Source of the DNA: Sphagnum magellanicum | Lineage: Eukaryota > Streptophyta > Sphagnopsida > Sphagnales > Sphagnaceae | Direction: 5' to 3' | Assembly: GCA_021904315.1 (NCBI GenBank) | Contig: CM038910.1 | Coordinates: forward strand, 10,354,001-10,418,000 | DNA length: 64,000 nt | In this document: positions 10,843 through 23,700 of the stretch, piece after piece | Numbering within the stretch: position 1 is the first letter of the stretch | Layout: each line of letters begins with the position of its first letter | The notes under the pieces: generated by a model | What the model was told of the DNA's origin: nothing | The model's input: only the letters and a program-made list of their open reading frames with translations | The model's database searches: none | Position numbers and translations under genes: made by a program

Positions 10843-11298
10843 TCTGTTCCATGTGTATAATGACATAGCCTTAAACCCAACACGTGTCCGCACCCCAACG
10901 GCTACGACTTGGACGATCTAAATTAATCAAAGTAATTCTTAAAACTAAATATTTAATTACAAAATAAAAGTACACGTGTTCGCATACAATTGGGTTAGTT
11001 AATTAACATGTAATGCAGTGTGAACACAACCCCTGTAATTGCATGCAGTCGCACGACCAACTGCTAATATAGAGTATGGGTGGATGAAATCGTATAACCC
11101 AACCGTATGTACTTATATTATACGACTATCGCATGCAACTTGTTTTAAGCAACTGGGCGAATTTCCAGTTGCATGTGTCGCATGCAACTGAAAACTAGTT
11201 GCATAAGACAGTTGCAAAATGCCAAATTTCTAGTAGTGCGAGATCGGGTCGATTTTTGACTTTTAGTGGTCGTGAGTCAAATTGTCAGTTTGACTCCT

Positions 11299-12143
11299 TA
11301 TGGCAACCTTACTTTGAGGGAGTGTTTCGTAACCCTAGTTGGAGGGAGTGTGAAGATGAAACTCACACTCCCAAAATTGGGACTTGGGAGTCCTAAAGGA
11401 CTCCCAAAATTTCAGAGTTCAATTGCAGGGGTCAAAACACCTCGAATTGGGGTGTCCTTTATATCATTGGAAAGATATCAAAGTTTAGATGTCGAAAATG
11501 GGCTTGTATGGGCCATTTGGACATCTGCAGCACAAGTTATGGCAAAAAGAAGGGCCGGAAGTCAAACTAACAATTTGATTCCCGACATTAAAAGTCGGGA
11601 ATTGACTCAACCCTGGTGCGTGCAGGTCAAGTGCGATACACTGTTGGAAAGCTCTCGAGGAGAGTTACAAGTTTGCTTTGACTTCATCCCAATCGAAAGT
11701 CTAAGCAAGGAGTTATGACCTTGCAAAGTCCCGGGAGTCCAAACTGAGATAATTTCGGGACTCCTCCTTGCGAGTCCCGAAACAAAAAACCATTCGAATG
11801 TGGGTGCTACAGAGAGGCACATAGTATATTGTATGGAGGAAGGTGGTGGCTTCCCCCGAGTCCGGGCCATGGTGAATCCGGTGAGTCCAGAGTTGCCCGT
11901 GGCTTGTCCTAGCACCAAGGGTGTTCTAAAAAATGATTTAACCAACTTGTTGGTTGGTTTGATGCAGGTTCGAATAAGTAAGTAAAACTTGTCACTCTTC
12001 CTAGTCCCATCTTAGAGCTTCAACACGCCCCTCTACCCTTTCTAGTGTTGAGAGCTGAGAATGTGCCCCGAATTCCTCACAATTCCACTGTTTGAGTAAC
12101 TTAGACTCACCTTGGGTCTATTAAAGAACTTGGGAGCGCATCA
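11299..12143 (+). mobile_element. Solo LTR of the same chromovirus family
   Basis: It matches the reverse complement of the right LTR (17646-18457) along its length, so its orientation is opposite to the host element. It is flanked by CTCCT (11294-11298) and CTCCA (12144-12148), a 4-of-5 target duplication, and sits inside the left LTR of the larger element. A unit of about 26 bp at its start is present twice in tandem (around 11299-11350). No internal region remains, which suggests LTR-LTR recombination. Confidence 0.85.
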
Positions 12144-12379
12144 CTCCAGCCATTCTTTTTGCCATAACTTATGCTGCAAATGTCCAAATGGCCCATGCAA
12201 ACCCATTTTCGACATCTACACTTTGCTAGCTTTCCAATGATATAAAGAACACCCCAATGCAAGGTGTTCTGACCCCTACAATTGAACTCTGAAGTTTTGG
12301 GAATCCCGAAGGACTCCCAAGTCCCAATTTTGGGAATGTGAGTTTCATCCTCACACTCCCTCCAACTAGGGTTGTAACA

Positions 12380-12391
12380 CTCTCCCCCACT
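12380..12391 (-). other. Polypurine tract of chromovirus
   Basis: On the minus strand a GTGGGGGAGAG tract directly precedes the 3' LTR. This is the expected plus-strand primer position. Confidence 0.75.
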
Positions 12392-13189
12392 AGAAGAAAA
12401 GGTCAATGTTTTCATTGACACTTAAAATTTCTTTCCAAAATTGTAATTGCTTTCTTTTGGATCCTTGGCCATCGAGTGCCGACTTTGTGAAAGGACCTTG
12501 CCTCAAGCTAACTTAGGCGTCCCCAAGTTTCCAACATTTTTTTGGCAAGTCCAAGGGTATCTCATAGAAAACCCTTAACTTTTGTTCTATGAAAAGACCT
12601 AAAGTAGCCTAATTGACAAAGCCCTCATTTGGGAGGCCATTATTTCAACCTTCCCCTCATGAAGAACTCAAGCCGAGTCTAATATTGACCTAAGCTACTT
12701 GACATGACTCCTTTCCCAACCTTGCACCTTGATCACAACAATCAAGCCTTAATAAAAGGTTTGTTTATCAAGGTATGAGAAGCGACATTTGGGTTTTGCC
12801 GAAAACCCAAATCCCAAACTACACAATTAAAGTACGTGAACAAGGTCATGACTTCCCGCGTTCGCCACCACTACCAACCAACCCTTTAGGATGCACTTAA
12901 AACTTGTGCATGTCCCCGCAAGCTCACCTTGCTTACCTCCTCTTTTGGGGTCAAGGTTTCTCTTAACCCCAAGGTAGGAGTCTGATTTTGATTTGGGCCT
13001 ACGCAAGAAAGTTCCATTTGTCTAATGTCAATTTGACAACCCTATTTGCATTTATACATTATTTTCATGATACAATCTCTTAGAACTTTTTAGCCTTTAT
13101 TTCATTTCCAACTTGATGTGGTACATTTTATGTGACTCCCTAACCCCATTAAAAGAAACGTGATGTCCTCATCACGTTTTACGTCTCTT
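12392..13189 (-). other. Non-coding 3' region of chromovirus
   Basis: Internal DNA of the retrotransposon between the chromodomain-like tail and the polypurine tract. No coding content is recognised. Confidence 0.5.
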
Positions 13190-16100
13190 CTTTGTCGATC
13201 TAGTGTGGAATTCCTCAATGGCTTCTTAGGCATGTTCTATATCGGATTCATTGACCCAAGATGCCTCTATTGGATGGTATCCTTTCCACTTAACTAAGTA
13301 TTCCTCCTTTTAGTTGCCTTGATTTAAGCACGCCCTCCATGTCAAATTTTGGTTCATTATGAACCAAGTCTAGTGGGGGCCTTAAGTTGTGTTCCCGATT
13401 AAGCCTTGAAACATCGCGAGTGACTGGTTTCAAAAGAGAAACATGAAATGTGGGGTGAATTCTAAGATTTTCTGGTAGTTCTAACTTGTAAATGTCGAAA
13501 AGTTTCTTTTCCAACACTTTGAATGGGACTACATATGGGCCCAAGAACTTGTGATTCAAACCTTCTGGCAATCGAAAATTCTTAATGTTCAACCACACTT
13601 CATCCCCTTCTTAAAACTTCACCTTTCATTGGGACTTGTCCGCAAAATCCTTGTACCACTTGTGCGCCTTTTGCAAGTTGGCTTTTGCCACCTCCCATAG
13701 GCGCCGCCTTTCTTCATCAAGTTATGTGACCATTGGCACTTCTTCACTTGCATCACTCGGGGGTTCATGTGCTGCCCAAATCATGGGCACAATTAGTGAT
13801 TTGCCTATCACCATTTGAAAGGAGGTGGACCTAATTGCGGAATGTTTTGAGTTGTTATAACAAAACTCGGCTAATTCCAAGTGGTCCACCCAATCTTGTT
13901 GATTCGCCACCACATAATTCCTTAGAATTTGTTGGATAACTAAGTTCACCCTTTTGGTTTTTCCATCGATTTGGGCCCCATTCGACTTTCATAAGGCTCG
14001 TTAAAACTTACTTGTGAACTTTGGGTTTCGATCTGAAACTATGTCCTTTTAGAGGCCATGATGCTTGAAAACATGCGTGAAGAATAACCTACCTATTTCT
14101 TGGGTCGTGGCCTCATCCTTGGTGGGAATGAAATGTGCCATTTTGCTAAATCAATCCACCACCACCATGATGGCATCAAAACCCCTTGATGGGGGCAAGC
14201 TTATCATGAAATCCATGGACACACTTTCCCACAGCCCTTCAGGAATTAACAAAGGTTGTAACAAACCCGTTTGTTTCTTGTTGAATGTCCGATTTTGTTA
14301 ACATGTCAAGCAAGTCTTCACATACTCCTTTGCATCGTCTTTCAAGTTAGGCCAATAGTAGGATTTCTTAAGGAATGTTATGGTGTGCTTTGCACCACCA
14401 TGGCCCACAAGTGGCCCGTCATGACATTCCTTCAAGAGCACATCCCTCATCCTCCCTTCCGGAACATAGAGCTGATTTTGCTTGTACCATAATAGTCCAT
14501 TTCGCAATTGGAAGTGTGACTTGGCTCCATTTTGAATGTTTCGCCTCACTTCCTTGGCAAATTTGTCCGGCGGTTCGCTAGTCAAACTTCTTTTTGAAGT
14601 TTCGTTTCTCCCACATACACCACTTTAAGTTGGTGCTTTCGACTTAGCACATCGGGCACCACGTTCTCCTTCCCGGGCTTGTGTCAAATGTCTACATTGA
14701 ACAAGGCCAATGTGTCTTGCCATCTCATTTGTTTTGAGGACAACTTGGGTTGAGTGGCAAAATACTTCAAGGTCACATTGTTAGTCCACACCATCACATC
14801 TTTGGAACCTATGTAATGGCCCCAAGTCTTAGACAATGTATGACTGCCCACATTTCCTTCTCATGTATTGGCCACCTTCGCTCCGTCTCATTCAACTTCT
14901 TGCTTTCAAATGCCATCAGTCTTCTTTCCTGCACTAAGATTCCTCTAATTGCAAAGTTGGAGGCATCAAAGTGGATCTCAAAATCCTTGTTGAAGTCGGG
15001 TAACTTCAACACTGGCGTTTTCACCAAAATGCCTTTTAAGGTCTCAAAGGCCTCATTGCATGCTCCATCCCATTCGTAAGTTCCGACGAACTTTTTCAAA
15101 AGGTTTGTTAAAGGTGAGGCCATCTTTGCAAAGTTCTTGATGAACTTGTGATAATAGGAGGCCAATCTTAAGAAAGATTTCAAGGCCAGAACTAACTTAA
15201 GCAGTTCCTAATCCAAAATTGCCTTCACCTTGTGATTGTCCATCTTCAAACCTTCTTGAGTGATCCTATGTCCAAGGAAGTCCACTTCTGTCACCCCGAA
15301 TTCGCACTTCTCGAGTTTGGCATACAATTTGTTTTCCCTCAATCTTTGGAACACCTTTCGCAGGTGCTCCACATGCTCCTCCAAGGAACTATTATAAATC
15401 AAAATGTCCTCTATGTAGACGACGACAAAATCATCAAGCCATTCCTGGAAAATGTCATTCATGAAAGTAAAATGTGGCGGGTGCGTTGGTGAACCCAAAA
15501 GGCATCACCAAGAATTCGTATGAACCATACCTCATGTGACAAACAGTCTTTTTTTCATCCCCTTCCACAACTTGAATTTGGTAATACCCTGAACATAGGT
15601 CAATCCTACTAAACACTTTAGCTCTCGAGAGTTAGTCAAAGAGATCATCAATCCGAGGTAATGGGTATCGGTTCTTCATTGTCACCTTGTTGAGGGCTCT
15701 ATAATCCACACACATCCTCAACATCCCATCCTTCTTGTGAACAAAAAGGACGGGTGCCCCATATGGCGATTTGCCAGGTTTAATGTATCCCTTGGTGAAG
15801 AGTTCTTCGAATTGAACTTTGAGTTCTTTCAACTCCTCATGGCTCATTCGATATGGGGCCTTGGTGGGAGTTGCCACTCTTGACATCACCTTGATCACAT
15901 GATCAACTCGTCTTCTCGAGGGCAAGTCCTCGGGCAACTCTTCGAGCATCGCATCCAAGAACTCATCTAAGATTTGTTTAATACAGTTCGGGAAGTCACC
16001 AAGTTGGCGGCTTCCTTGGGCTCATACTCATCTAACACCCGCATCACACACAACATGCCGTAACCTCCCATGCATTCTCTTTCCCAGGTTTTTCCTAACA

Positions 16101-16404
16101 TAAAATGGATGGTTGGTCCACCCACATAAGGCACTTCGTGTGCCTTCACCCGCATAATCCCACTTTTGGACGGGATTTTAACTAGTCTATTATGCCCTTC
16201 TATGAGCACATTGTTTTGGGTGATGAACTCCATTCCCAAAACACAATCCATTCCACCCAAGGTGGAAACCACCAAGTCCACCTTTCCTCTCCGATTTCTT
16301 AGTTGAAGAGGCACTTCCTTTGCTTGTGACATAGTGGGATGGGGAACCCCATCCGCGAAGTGCACCTCGATGGGTGCTTTGAGCTCTTCCAATTGGAGCT
16401 CCAT
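13190..16404 (-). pseudogene. Chromovirus pol region (RT, RNase H, integrase, chromodomain-like tail)
   Basis: Minus-strand pieces in family order. Reverse transcriptase (about 15208-15960) has [24 protein letters not shown] and the YIEDILIY box. RNase H follows (about 14650-15183, FDASNFAIRGILVQ). The integrase zinc-binding part is near 14300-14585 (VGHGG..CLTC) and the core towards 13720-13950 (AEFCYNNSKHSAI). The family C-terminal part (HPTFHVSLLKP) leads into a chromodomain-like end (VKWKGYH..ASW) at about 13190-13360. It is a broken fossil with several interruptions; I see no uninterrupted polyprotein. Confidence 0.88.
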
Positions 16405-17600
16405 CCTTTCGACGCTTTCTCAGGTTATGAAGTTGTGAGAAGCCCCTGTGTCTAAAAGACATAACACATCCCACTTAGCAATCTTCCCCTTCAAAAAGAT
16501 AAGTCGATTGCATTCAACTTGGGCTAGATTAGTATTAAAGGCAATTACCTTAGAACCTCCATTCCCCACCTTGAACTTGGGATAATCTTTGGAGTAATGC
16601 CCCACTTCGTTGTAGTTGAAACATGCTCCCTTAAGCTTCCCCCCAACATCTCCCTTGGGTTGGCTCCCTTTGAAGGGAGCCCCTTTCTTCACAAAATCTC
16701 CCTTGGGCTTGAACCTTGAGCCTTAGAAGTGTTTAGGCTTTTCCTTCCTTGGGTTTCTTTGCCCTCGGTTCCATTCACCTTTATGGCGTGGCTTCTTGTG
16801 AAAAAACTTGTTGTCCTTTTTTAACCTGGATTTTTCACCCCGTCCCACATCCGAAAAGCCTTCCACTTTCATCATGGCTTCGGATAGCAAGGACGGCCAA
16901 TTTTCCTCAAGCTTCCGCTTGGCCCAAGTTGGGAACCCCATCACAAATTGGCACATGCGATCTAACTCATGCATGTGCGGGATCTCCAGCATGAGTTCAG
17001 AATAAGCCCTCACATATTGTCATAAGTTATCATTTGTGGCATTCACAAGGTCACGGAGTTTGCACCTTGAGATGTAGTCGGAATTCCTTGGAACAAATTT
17101 GGATTCAACATGTTCCTTAAATAATTATCAAGTGTAACCATGGTTTTTCCCTTCCTCTTGTCTCACTGTCCTCCACCATGTGGCGGCATAACCTTTCAAA
17201 TAAGACTAGGCAAGCTCCACGGCCGAATGTCGTCCAACCTTGGCAGCATGTAAGTAATCCTCCATTTCGGCAAGCCAAGAATCCACAACCTTTCGGTCGC
17301 GGGCACCATCGAAGTTCTCGAGTTTGGCCAATTGAAATCCCGCATTCTTAGATGGTCCTCCTTTGAGGGCCACAACCAACTCACTGAAGTCAGGCCTATT
17401 CATTTTGAGGAGGACTTCCAATTGTTCCTGGGTGAATAGGACCGAGCTCCGTTGTTCCTCTTTTTCGGGCTCATTTTGGTCCTCCTAGGTTCTTGGTTCC
17501 TCTTCCCCAATTGATTTCAGCGGGATTATTCGATCTTCGATGGGTTCTTTCAACATGGTCTCTTGTGCTTGCTTACGGTTCTTCTTGAATGCCATCCGAA
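16405..17600 (-). pseudogene. Chromovirus gag and protease region
   Basis: Minus-strand pieces: capsid-type gag (about 16720-17420), a zinc-knuckle-like stretch (about 16570-16630, CFNYNEVGHYSKD) and the retropepsin motif LLDTGASHNF near 16430-16470. The order gag, knuckle, protease is that of Ty3/gypsy elements. It is a broken fossil. Confidence 0.82.
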
Positions 17601-17631
17601 ATTCCTAAGAAGTGAGTCGAGTTCTACTAAA

Positions 17632-17643
17632 GCTCTGATACCA
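17632..17643 (-). other. Primer-binding site, initiator Met tRNA type
   Basis: On the minus strand TGGTATCAGAGC follows the 5' LTR after a 2-nt gap. It is complementary to the 3' end of plant initiator methionine tRNA, the usual primer of plant Ty3/gypsy elements. Confidence 0.88.
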
Positions 17644-17645
17644 AG

Positions 17646-18457
17646 TGATGCGCTCCCAAGTTCCTAGTTAGACCCAAGATGGGTCTAAGTTACTCACACA
17701 GCGGAATTGTGAATAACTCAGGGCACACTCCCAGCTCTCAGCACTAGAAGGGGTAGAAAGGCATGCTAAAGCTCCGGGAAGGGATTAGGAAGAGTGACAA
17801 GCTTTACTTACTTACTCAAACTTGCATCAAACCAACCAACAAGTTGGTTAGATCACTTTCTAAAGCACCTTTTGGTGCTAGGACAAGCCACGGGCAACTC
17901 TGGACTCACATGACTCACCACGGCCCAAACTCGGGGAAGCCACCACCTTCCCCATGTAGTATACTCTATGCTTCTCCTTAGCACCCACATCCGAATGGCT
18001 TTTTGTTTCGGGACTCTCAAGGAGGAATCCCGAAATTGTCTCAGTTTGGACTCCCAAGACTTTGCGAGGTCATAACTCCTTGTTCAGACCTCCAATTGGG
18101 ATGAGGTTGAAGCAAACTTATAACTTTCCTTGAGAACTTTCCAACAGTGTATTGCACTTGACCTGCACGCACCTGGGTCAGGTTGATTCCCGACTTTTAG
18201 TGGTCGAGAGTCAAATTTGACTCCCAACCCTTCTTTTTGCCATAACTTGTGCTACAAATGTCCAAATGGCCCATGCAAGCCCATTTTCAACATCTACACT
18301 TTGCTAACTTTCCAATGATATAAAGAACACCCCAATGCAAGGTGTTTTGACCCCTACAATTGAACTCTAAAATTTTGAGAGTCCCGAAGGACTCCCAAGT
18401 CCCAAGTTTGGGAGTGCGAGTTTCATCCTCACACTCCCTCAAAGTAGGGTTGTGACA
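17646..18457 (-). repeat. Right (5') LTR of chromovirus
   Basis: An 812-bp LTR. On the plus strand it starts TGATGCGCTCCC and ends GGTTGTGACA. It is followed by the TCTTG target duplication. Confidence 0.92.
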
Positions 18458-18462
18458 TCTTG

Positions 18463-20480
18463 TGAATGAGATTGGAAACCATCTTGGTATGTAATGTATG
18501 TTTTGTTCAAACAACAATTGGTTTGTTCATAATTTTGGATTTTTTTTTGTCCAATCCTAGGGAACAAAATGTTTGGAGATGCATTTTTCCTATGGACAAT
18601 TCTAAGCTTCAAAATGTGTGGCAATGGGGGTGCAAGATGAACAAAGGGGTTTTTTAAAAGTGAAAGATTCCCTTACTTTTGGGGGTGGATAACTTTTTAC
18701 TTCGTGCACAAAAATTAACAATTTAAACCTTGTTTGATGTGCTTATTGATGCACTACAAATTTTGTTTAAACATTTGGGTGATTTGAAACATGACCAACT
18801 ATTGCTAACCTGAAAACCCATTAAGTGTATGGTGGTTGGCTAGCTTACCTTATCCTTTTGGGGGGGAAAAGTCGATCTATAAATCGAATCACAAGGGTTC
18901 ATAGATGGCCAAAGTGAACCAACAATGTACTTTACATGTGGAGCCTTTTATGATTATGTGATTGATGAACCCCAACTAAGTTAATGCAAGTTTCAACTTG
19001 GTAACCTATCTTGTAAACAATAAATCATGTAGGTAATAGTTGGGATAACAAGTCAATACTAGGTAAATGGATGCATGTAGTTAGTTAGTACATAGGACTA
19101 ACAGGTTGTTAGTAGGTAGGGAACCAAAATAGAAACCTAGCTAACCACCATGGTTAGTTAGGGATGTGAAACCCAATGGAAAAAAAATACCAACGTTAAA
19201 CTTAATGTATTGGTGGCTACTAGTTCACTCTAGCCCTCACATATTAATGAAGTTTTTTAGTGGTTCTTTTTCTAATTAAAATAATATGAATTCCTATTTG
19301 GATTAATATTGAATAATACTCCTTCCCAATTTGTCAATAACAACGAACCAACAACTAGCTTATTACTTAATAATCATAAGGAATTAGAACCGAAACTAAA
19401 ACCAGAATTGAAATCAAAACTTTTATTTTAGTTGGTTCTAAGATTTTAGGCACCTATAAGTTGTATGTGTGAGTAGGGGTTTTTAGAAAAGATTTTGTGT
19501 TGTAGCCAAAGTTAAAATCATCCATAAAATAATTTAGCCAAATTTGGCTACATTTACATATGAAAGCAAAAAATAAAACTTTTATATTTTTGGGTACTTA
19601 CTGGAACTTATCTTTAAAATATAGTAATTTCAATTTATTGATTTTTAATTGGGTTGGTTTTTAATGAAGAATCCTTTGTACAAGTCAAAATCATATTTTT
19701 CAAATCCAGATTAGGCAAAAATGTATTGAATTGGAAAATAATTTTTAACTTTTCACCAATAAAAAGAACAATGGGTGTGAGGACGATGGGCTACCTTTAA
19801 ATGATGTGTATGACACTCATATTTACATAACGTTTAATTTGAAGCAGTTTGTATCATGGATATTAGTGGAATGCAATCTAAACTAGACCTAATTTGTAGT
19901 TTAATTTTGCACCAAAATGAAACTAGAAGTTGAAGAATTTTAAAAACTAAATTTATAAGAGAAGGTTCCCAATATAAAGCCTCCAGGATTTGAAGTCTCA
20001 TCCCAAGGCCAAAGGGAAGGTTGAAAATTCAAAAAGCTCTAAATCCAAAATCTAAGTTCCTTTAGCTAAAGTATAGCACAAAACAAGATTTAAAAAAAAT
20101 AAATTTTGAGGTTCTATTTTAGCCATACTTGATAATACAATCTAATACTAGAATTTTTCCTTTGATATTAATTTGTTCATGACTTTTCATATAGTTTTGG
20201 ATGGTGGGGCATGAATATAAAATATCCATCTTATCCTTTTTTGCCTTTGTAATAAAACTCTTTATTTGTAAGATCCAAAAGATTTTAGTATGTTAGGGTT
20301 GTCTAATTGTATTGATGTTATTTTTGTATTATATTTCTATTAGGGTGTTCTGGCCACTAATGATCACCTCCATGCCTTTTAAAAACCAAGTTAATCCCCA
20401 TAACCAAATATTATGTCGTTTTGAATAGTTGGTGTCTCTTAGTCCTGAGTCAAATGACCCAAATTTCAAAAGGATAACTT
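18463..20480. other. AT-rich intergenic DNA
   Basis: No gene recognised on either strand. A short stretch near 19385-19440 (AACCGAAACTAAAACCAGAA) faintly recalls the hAT MITE interiors found elsewhere. Confidence 0.5.
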
Positions 20481-20735
20481 GATGTTAGAATTATTCAAAT
20501 TTACCCCATGGCCAAACACCATAGTGTTAAATGATCCCACCATCAAGTTATCTTTTTGACATTTAATGTTGAAATTGTTCAAATTTACCCTCATAACCAA
20601 ACACCACAATATCATATGATCCACCACCAAATTATCCTATTGAAATTTGATTTTGGAATTGTTCAAATTTACCTCACAACCAAACACCAAAGTGTTTTTG
20701 TGGGGTGAATTATTTTTGCAACTTGGACTAAAATT
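20481..20735. repeat. Tandem repeat, about 84-bp unit, three copies
   Basis: Each unit has GAATTGTTCAAATTTACC, then AACCAAACACCA, then ATGATCC..CACCA and AATTATC. Copies start near 20488, 20571 and 20655 and are diverged. A weaker partial copy may precede them from about 20395. Confidence 0.8.
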
Positions 20736-23700
20736 AAACCCATACCTAAACATTGATTTAAAAATTGCCTATTGTCAAAATGTCTATATGTTATTTGTTT
20801 GTATGTGTATCGGTAAGTGGCTAGCTTGCATAGGTGGGAGTGGGAATCAAGAAAAAACATGAAAGAAAGAGCTCAATGTCGAGGTGGAAAGATTTGGATT
20901 TTATGTTGTGCCAAAGCTTACAAGTGGAATAGGTGCTACAATAGATGTCTCACGTTTTAGTGGACATGCCCAAAGAAGGAGAGTCTCATGGTCATCTTCG
21001 AGATGAAGGGGGCGCAAGCGAAACCACTCAACATGATTTCATTATGTATGAAATAGATGGATATTAGAAAGCTAATTGTTTGGTTGATTTAAAGCACAAT
21101 AATGTGTTTCGTGCACAACTAAAGGAATGAAATGGGGGATTAAAGGAGGTAAACAAGGTCGAGAATTAAAGGACATTTGAATCAACAATGCCAAGAATGA
21201 GTTATATCAATTGATTAATTTTTACATTGTTTTCCAAGGCATCGTGTTTACTATTGTGGCTCAAGGTAATACCTTAAACTGCAATAATTTTTAGTTTCCT
21301 ACTTTTTTATCCCTATTGGTTTCATTAGTCACAATTGTGGGTGTTTACCAAAAGCTCAATGATTTCAACAACCTCAAGTCTACTTTGGAAGACGTGATAG
21401 AAAATTTTATGGTGAAAGTCTTTATCTTTGGACAAAATGATTTCCAAATATATGAAAAGTTTGGATTTTTAGGGAAGGTGGGAAGAAAGTGTGAAATTTT
21501 TTAAAAAGAAAAACCGAATCCAATCTTGACATGTTCTTGTCAACATAAAGTATGGCTAAATAGTTAGGATGGTTTAGAATTGATTGTTTAGTCTATTTGA
21601 AAAAAGTTCTTCAACTGGATTGTTAATTGGGAGTTTCAATGGTTTTAAATAGGTTTTTTTTTCAACAAATTTGCAATATCCTTACACATTTTTAGCATAA
21701 CCCATTTGAAAGACAAACATATGAAAAGAGAAATGTGAATGTGTTTGTAATTTAGTTCCATCATTTTGAAAATTTTCATTCTATCTAATGAAATAAGATG
21801 TTTATAGCGGGGTTATAAAACCTTGTTGTTTTGGATTCTGGGAGGTTTCTAACATGTAATTTGTCCTCATTTAAAATCATGCATGAATGTTGTTTCTTAT
21901 TCTTTTCCACTTGTTCGGTTATCTTGTGATTTTTTCTTGTCTTTGTATTCCCTTTCTTTGTGGGATTCTACAATGATCTCCAAGTCTCCTTTATGTTTTA
22001 TTGGGCTACCCAACACCATAACATGTTAAAAATAATGACAAAGATTCATGAAAAATTCAACAAAAATTATAATCAATATAACTTGAGATCATTGTACATG
22101 TAAATATTGTTACATAAGATACGTTGAATTAAAGTTACATCCTCATCTTTATGTGCACATACAACATGCAAAGAAAAAAAACATATGCACATACTACTTC
22201 TGCTACACTTGAACAACAACAACAACTCTAATGCTACAATAATTGAAAAATAAACTAAAACTATCAAAGTACTTGGACAAGAACTTGCAAAAAGCGAGAA
22301 AAAAGAAAAATAACAAATAATTCAAAATTTAAAACTAACTACCTGAGGTAATTTAGCTTAATTACTATTGTAACAATTTACATGGTAATTGAGCCAAGTA
22401 AATTACCAAGTCACTTAAAATAAATCTCACATAATAGACAATGTGCTAGGGCTTGATGATGTCAATGGGGATGGTATGGTCCAAGAAGTTATATCATATC
22501 ATATTGATGCCCATAATTGATTGATTGATTACTCTCATAGTTGAAATTGTTTTTTTGTTTTGATGATCACGGAGTAGGGAAGTGAGCAGGATTGATGTTG
22601 ATACTACTAAGTCTTAGATCCTCTAACCTTATAATTATGGGTGCGATGTTTTTTTATCCTTGGTAATGCATGAATTAGAAAAATATCCTAGTGTATTAGA
22701 GGACACCTTGTATCCATGACATCCCTCTAAAATAAGCAAAACAATCTTATGTTTCTCTTGAAGAATGGGAAGGAAATTATGTGTGATTATAGTTGAAAAA
22801 TCTCTTCCATTTGTTAGTAGTCATAAGAACCCCTCGCCCTCCCTTCTTACACCTAGTGATATAGGTCTATTTAAATTCATGATAATGTTCATCCCAGTTT
22901 TTACAATTTGGGTAAAGCCCACTAATGGTGGACATTCCCAAAATGTGGGGTTGGAGTTGACTACTAGTTCTTGATCCAACTAGGCCCCTTATTTTGGGAA
23001 CACCCACACATTGGGGCTTGCCATTCTACCCTACACATACTTTAGTTCATCTTTTGAGGTCTAATTACTTATGGAGATGCCTTTTTTTTATACCTATTGA
23101 TTTGAGTGCCCACTTACTCTTCAAGGAACAATGTGTAGAAACTTAACACTAGTCCAAGACAATATGCATTATTCATATAATAATTTCAATAATTTGGTCA
23201 CATGGAGCATGGACATTCATAATTTTTCTAATATGGCAATTATATGTGATGAATGCTAAGAGACAAGATGTAATACGAAGAATATCAAATTGATTGCATG
23301 CATGTAGAAATTAAATTATCAAATTCAAGAATTCAAACAACAAGGTGATCTTGTCAACCTAGGTTTGTTAGCAAAGCAAGCACATGATATTTCCATTGAA
23401 AGGAAGGGATTGGAACAGAGATATTATTGGACTGTGATTCTACCTTTGGTTCTTTTCTCATTCATCATATTTTCATGTTGTGTTATCGTACTTTGTGTAC
23501 CTAGAGCACACATCCTAAAGTTAGTCTGTACAAGACATGTTCCAAATTTGTCAATTTGTAGATTGTTTTATGCTTGTTTAAGATTGCTTGTTTCATGCTT
23601 ATAGAACATGATAAAACAAAACTAATGTGTTAATAACCATGTCAAACATAATGGCCATTTTCTAATGGGCATGCTTTGTTATATATATTAAATAAAATGA

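Larger units (their letters stand above)
7276..11238. mobile_element. Non-autonomous CACTA (En/Spm-like) element with captured gene pieces
   Basis: It starts CACTACTAGAAATT at 7276 and ends AATTTCTAGTAGTG at 11238, a 14-bp perfect terminal inverted repeat with the CACTA signature. The 3-bp target duplication CGA is at 7273-7275 and 11239-11241. With the insert and one CGA removed, the flanks join into an LTR sequence matching 18160-18185. Both subterminal regions (about 7290-7520 and 11040-11225) carry many TGCAACT/AGTTGCA copies in both orientations, as expected for transposase-binding subterminal repeats. No CACTA transposase or second protein is recognisable. The interior holds NEP1, U-box/ARM and RPB2 pieces plus an unassigned exon-like stretch, so this is a gene-capturing Pack-CACTA type element that would need a transposase supplied from elsewhere. 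Confidence 0.93.
6745..12379 (-). repeat. Left (3') LTR of chromovirus, split into three pieces
   Basis: The pieces are 6745-7275, 11242-11298 and about 12149-12379; together they match the right LTR along its whole length. The first gap is the CACTA element plus its target duplication. The second is a solo LTR in the opposite orientation plus its target duplication. The inner end is ..TTGTAACA at 12379. Confidence 0.9.
6745..18457 (-). mobile_element. Ty3/gypsy chromovirus with nested insertions
   Basis: An LTR retrotransposon fossil, read on the minus strand. A perfect 5-bp target duplication TCTTG flanks it at 6740-6744 and 18458-18462. The parts, in element order, are: 5' LTR (17646-18457), primer site complementary to initiator Met tRNA, gag, protease, reverse transcriptase, RNase H, integrase, a C-terminal chromodomain-like tail, polypurine tract and 3' LTR. 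RNase H before integrase plus the tail place it among the chromoviruses of Ty3/gypsy. The coding part is broken in roughly ten or more places. The two LTRs differ at about one base in ten by eye, so the insertion is old. Without the CACTA element and the solo LTR nested in its left LTR, it would be about 6.9 kb long. Confidence 0.93.

Noticed and set aside
12107-12421. Open frame across LTR sequence
   Set aside because: It lies in the LTR and its junction with the solo LTR; LTRs are non-coding.
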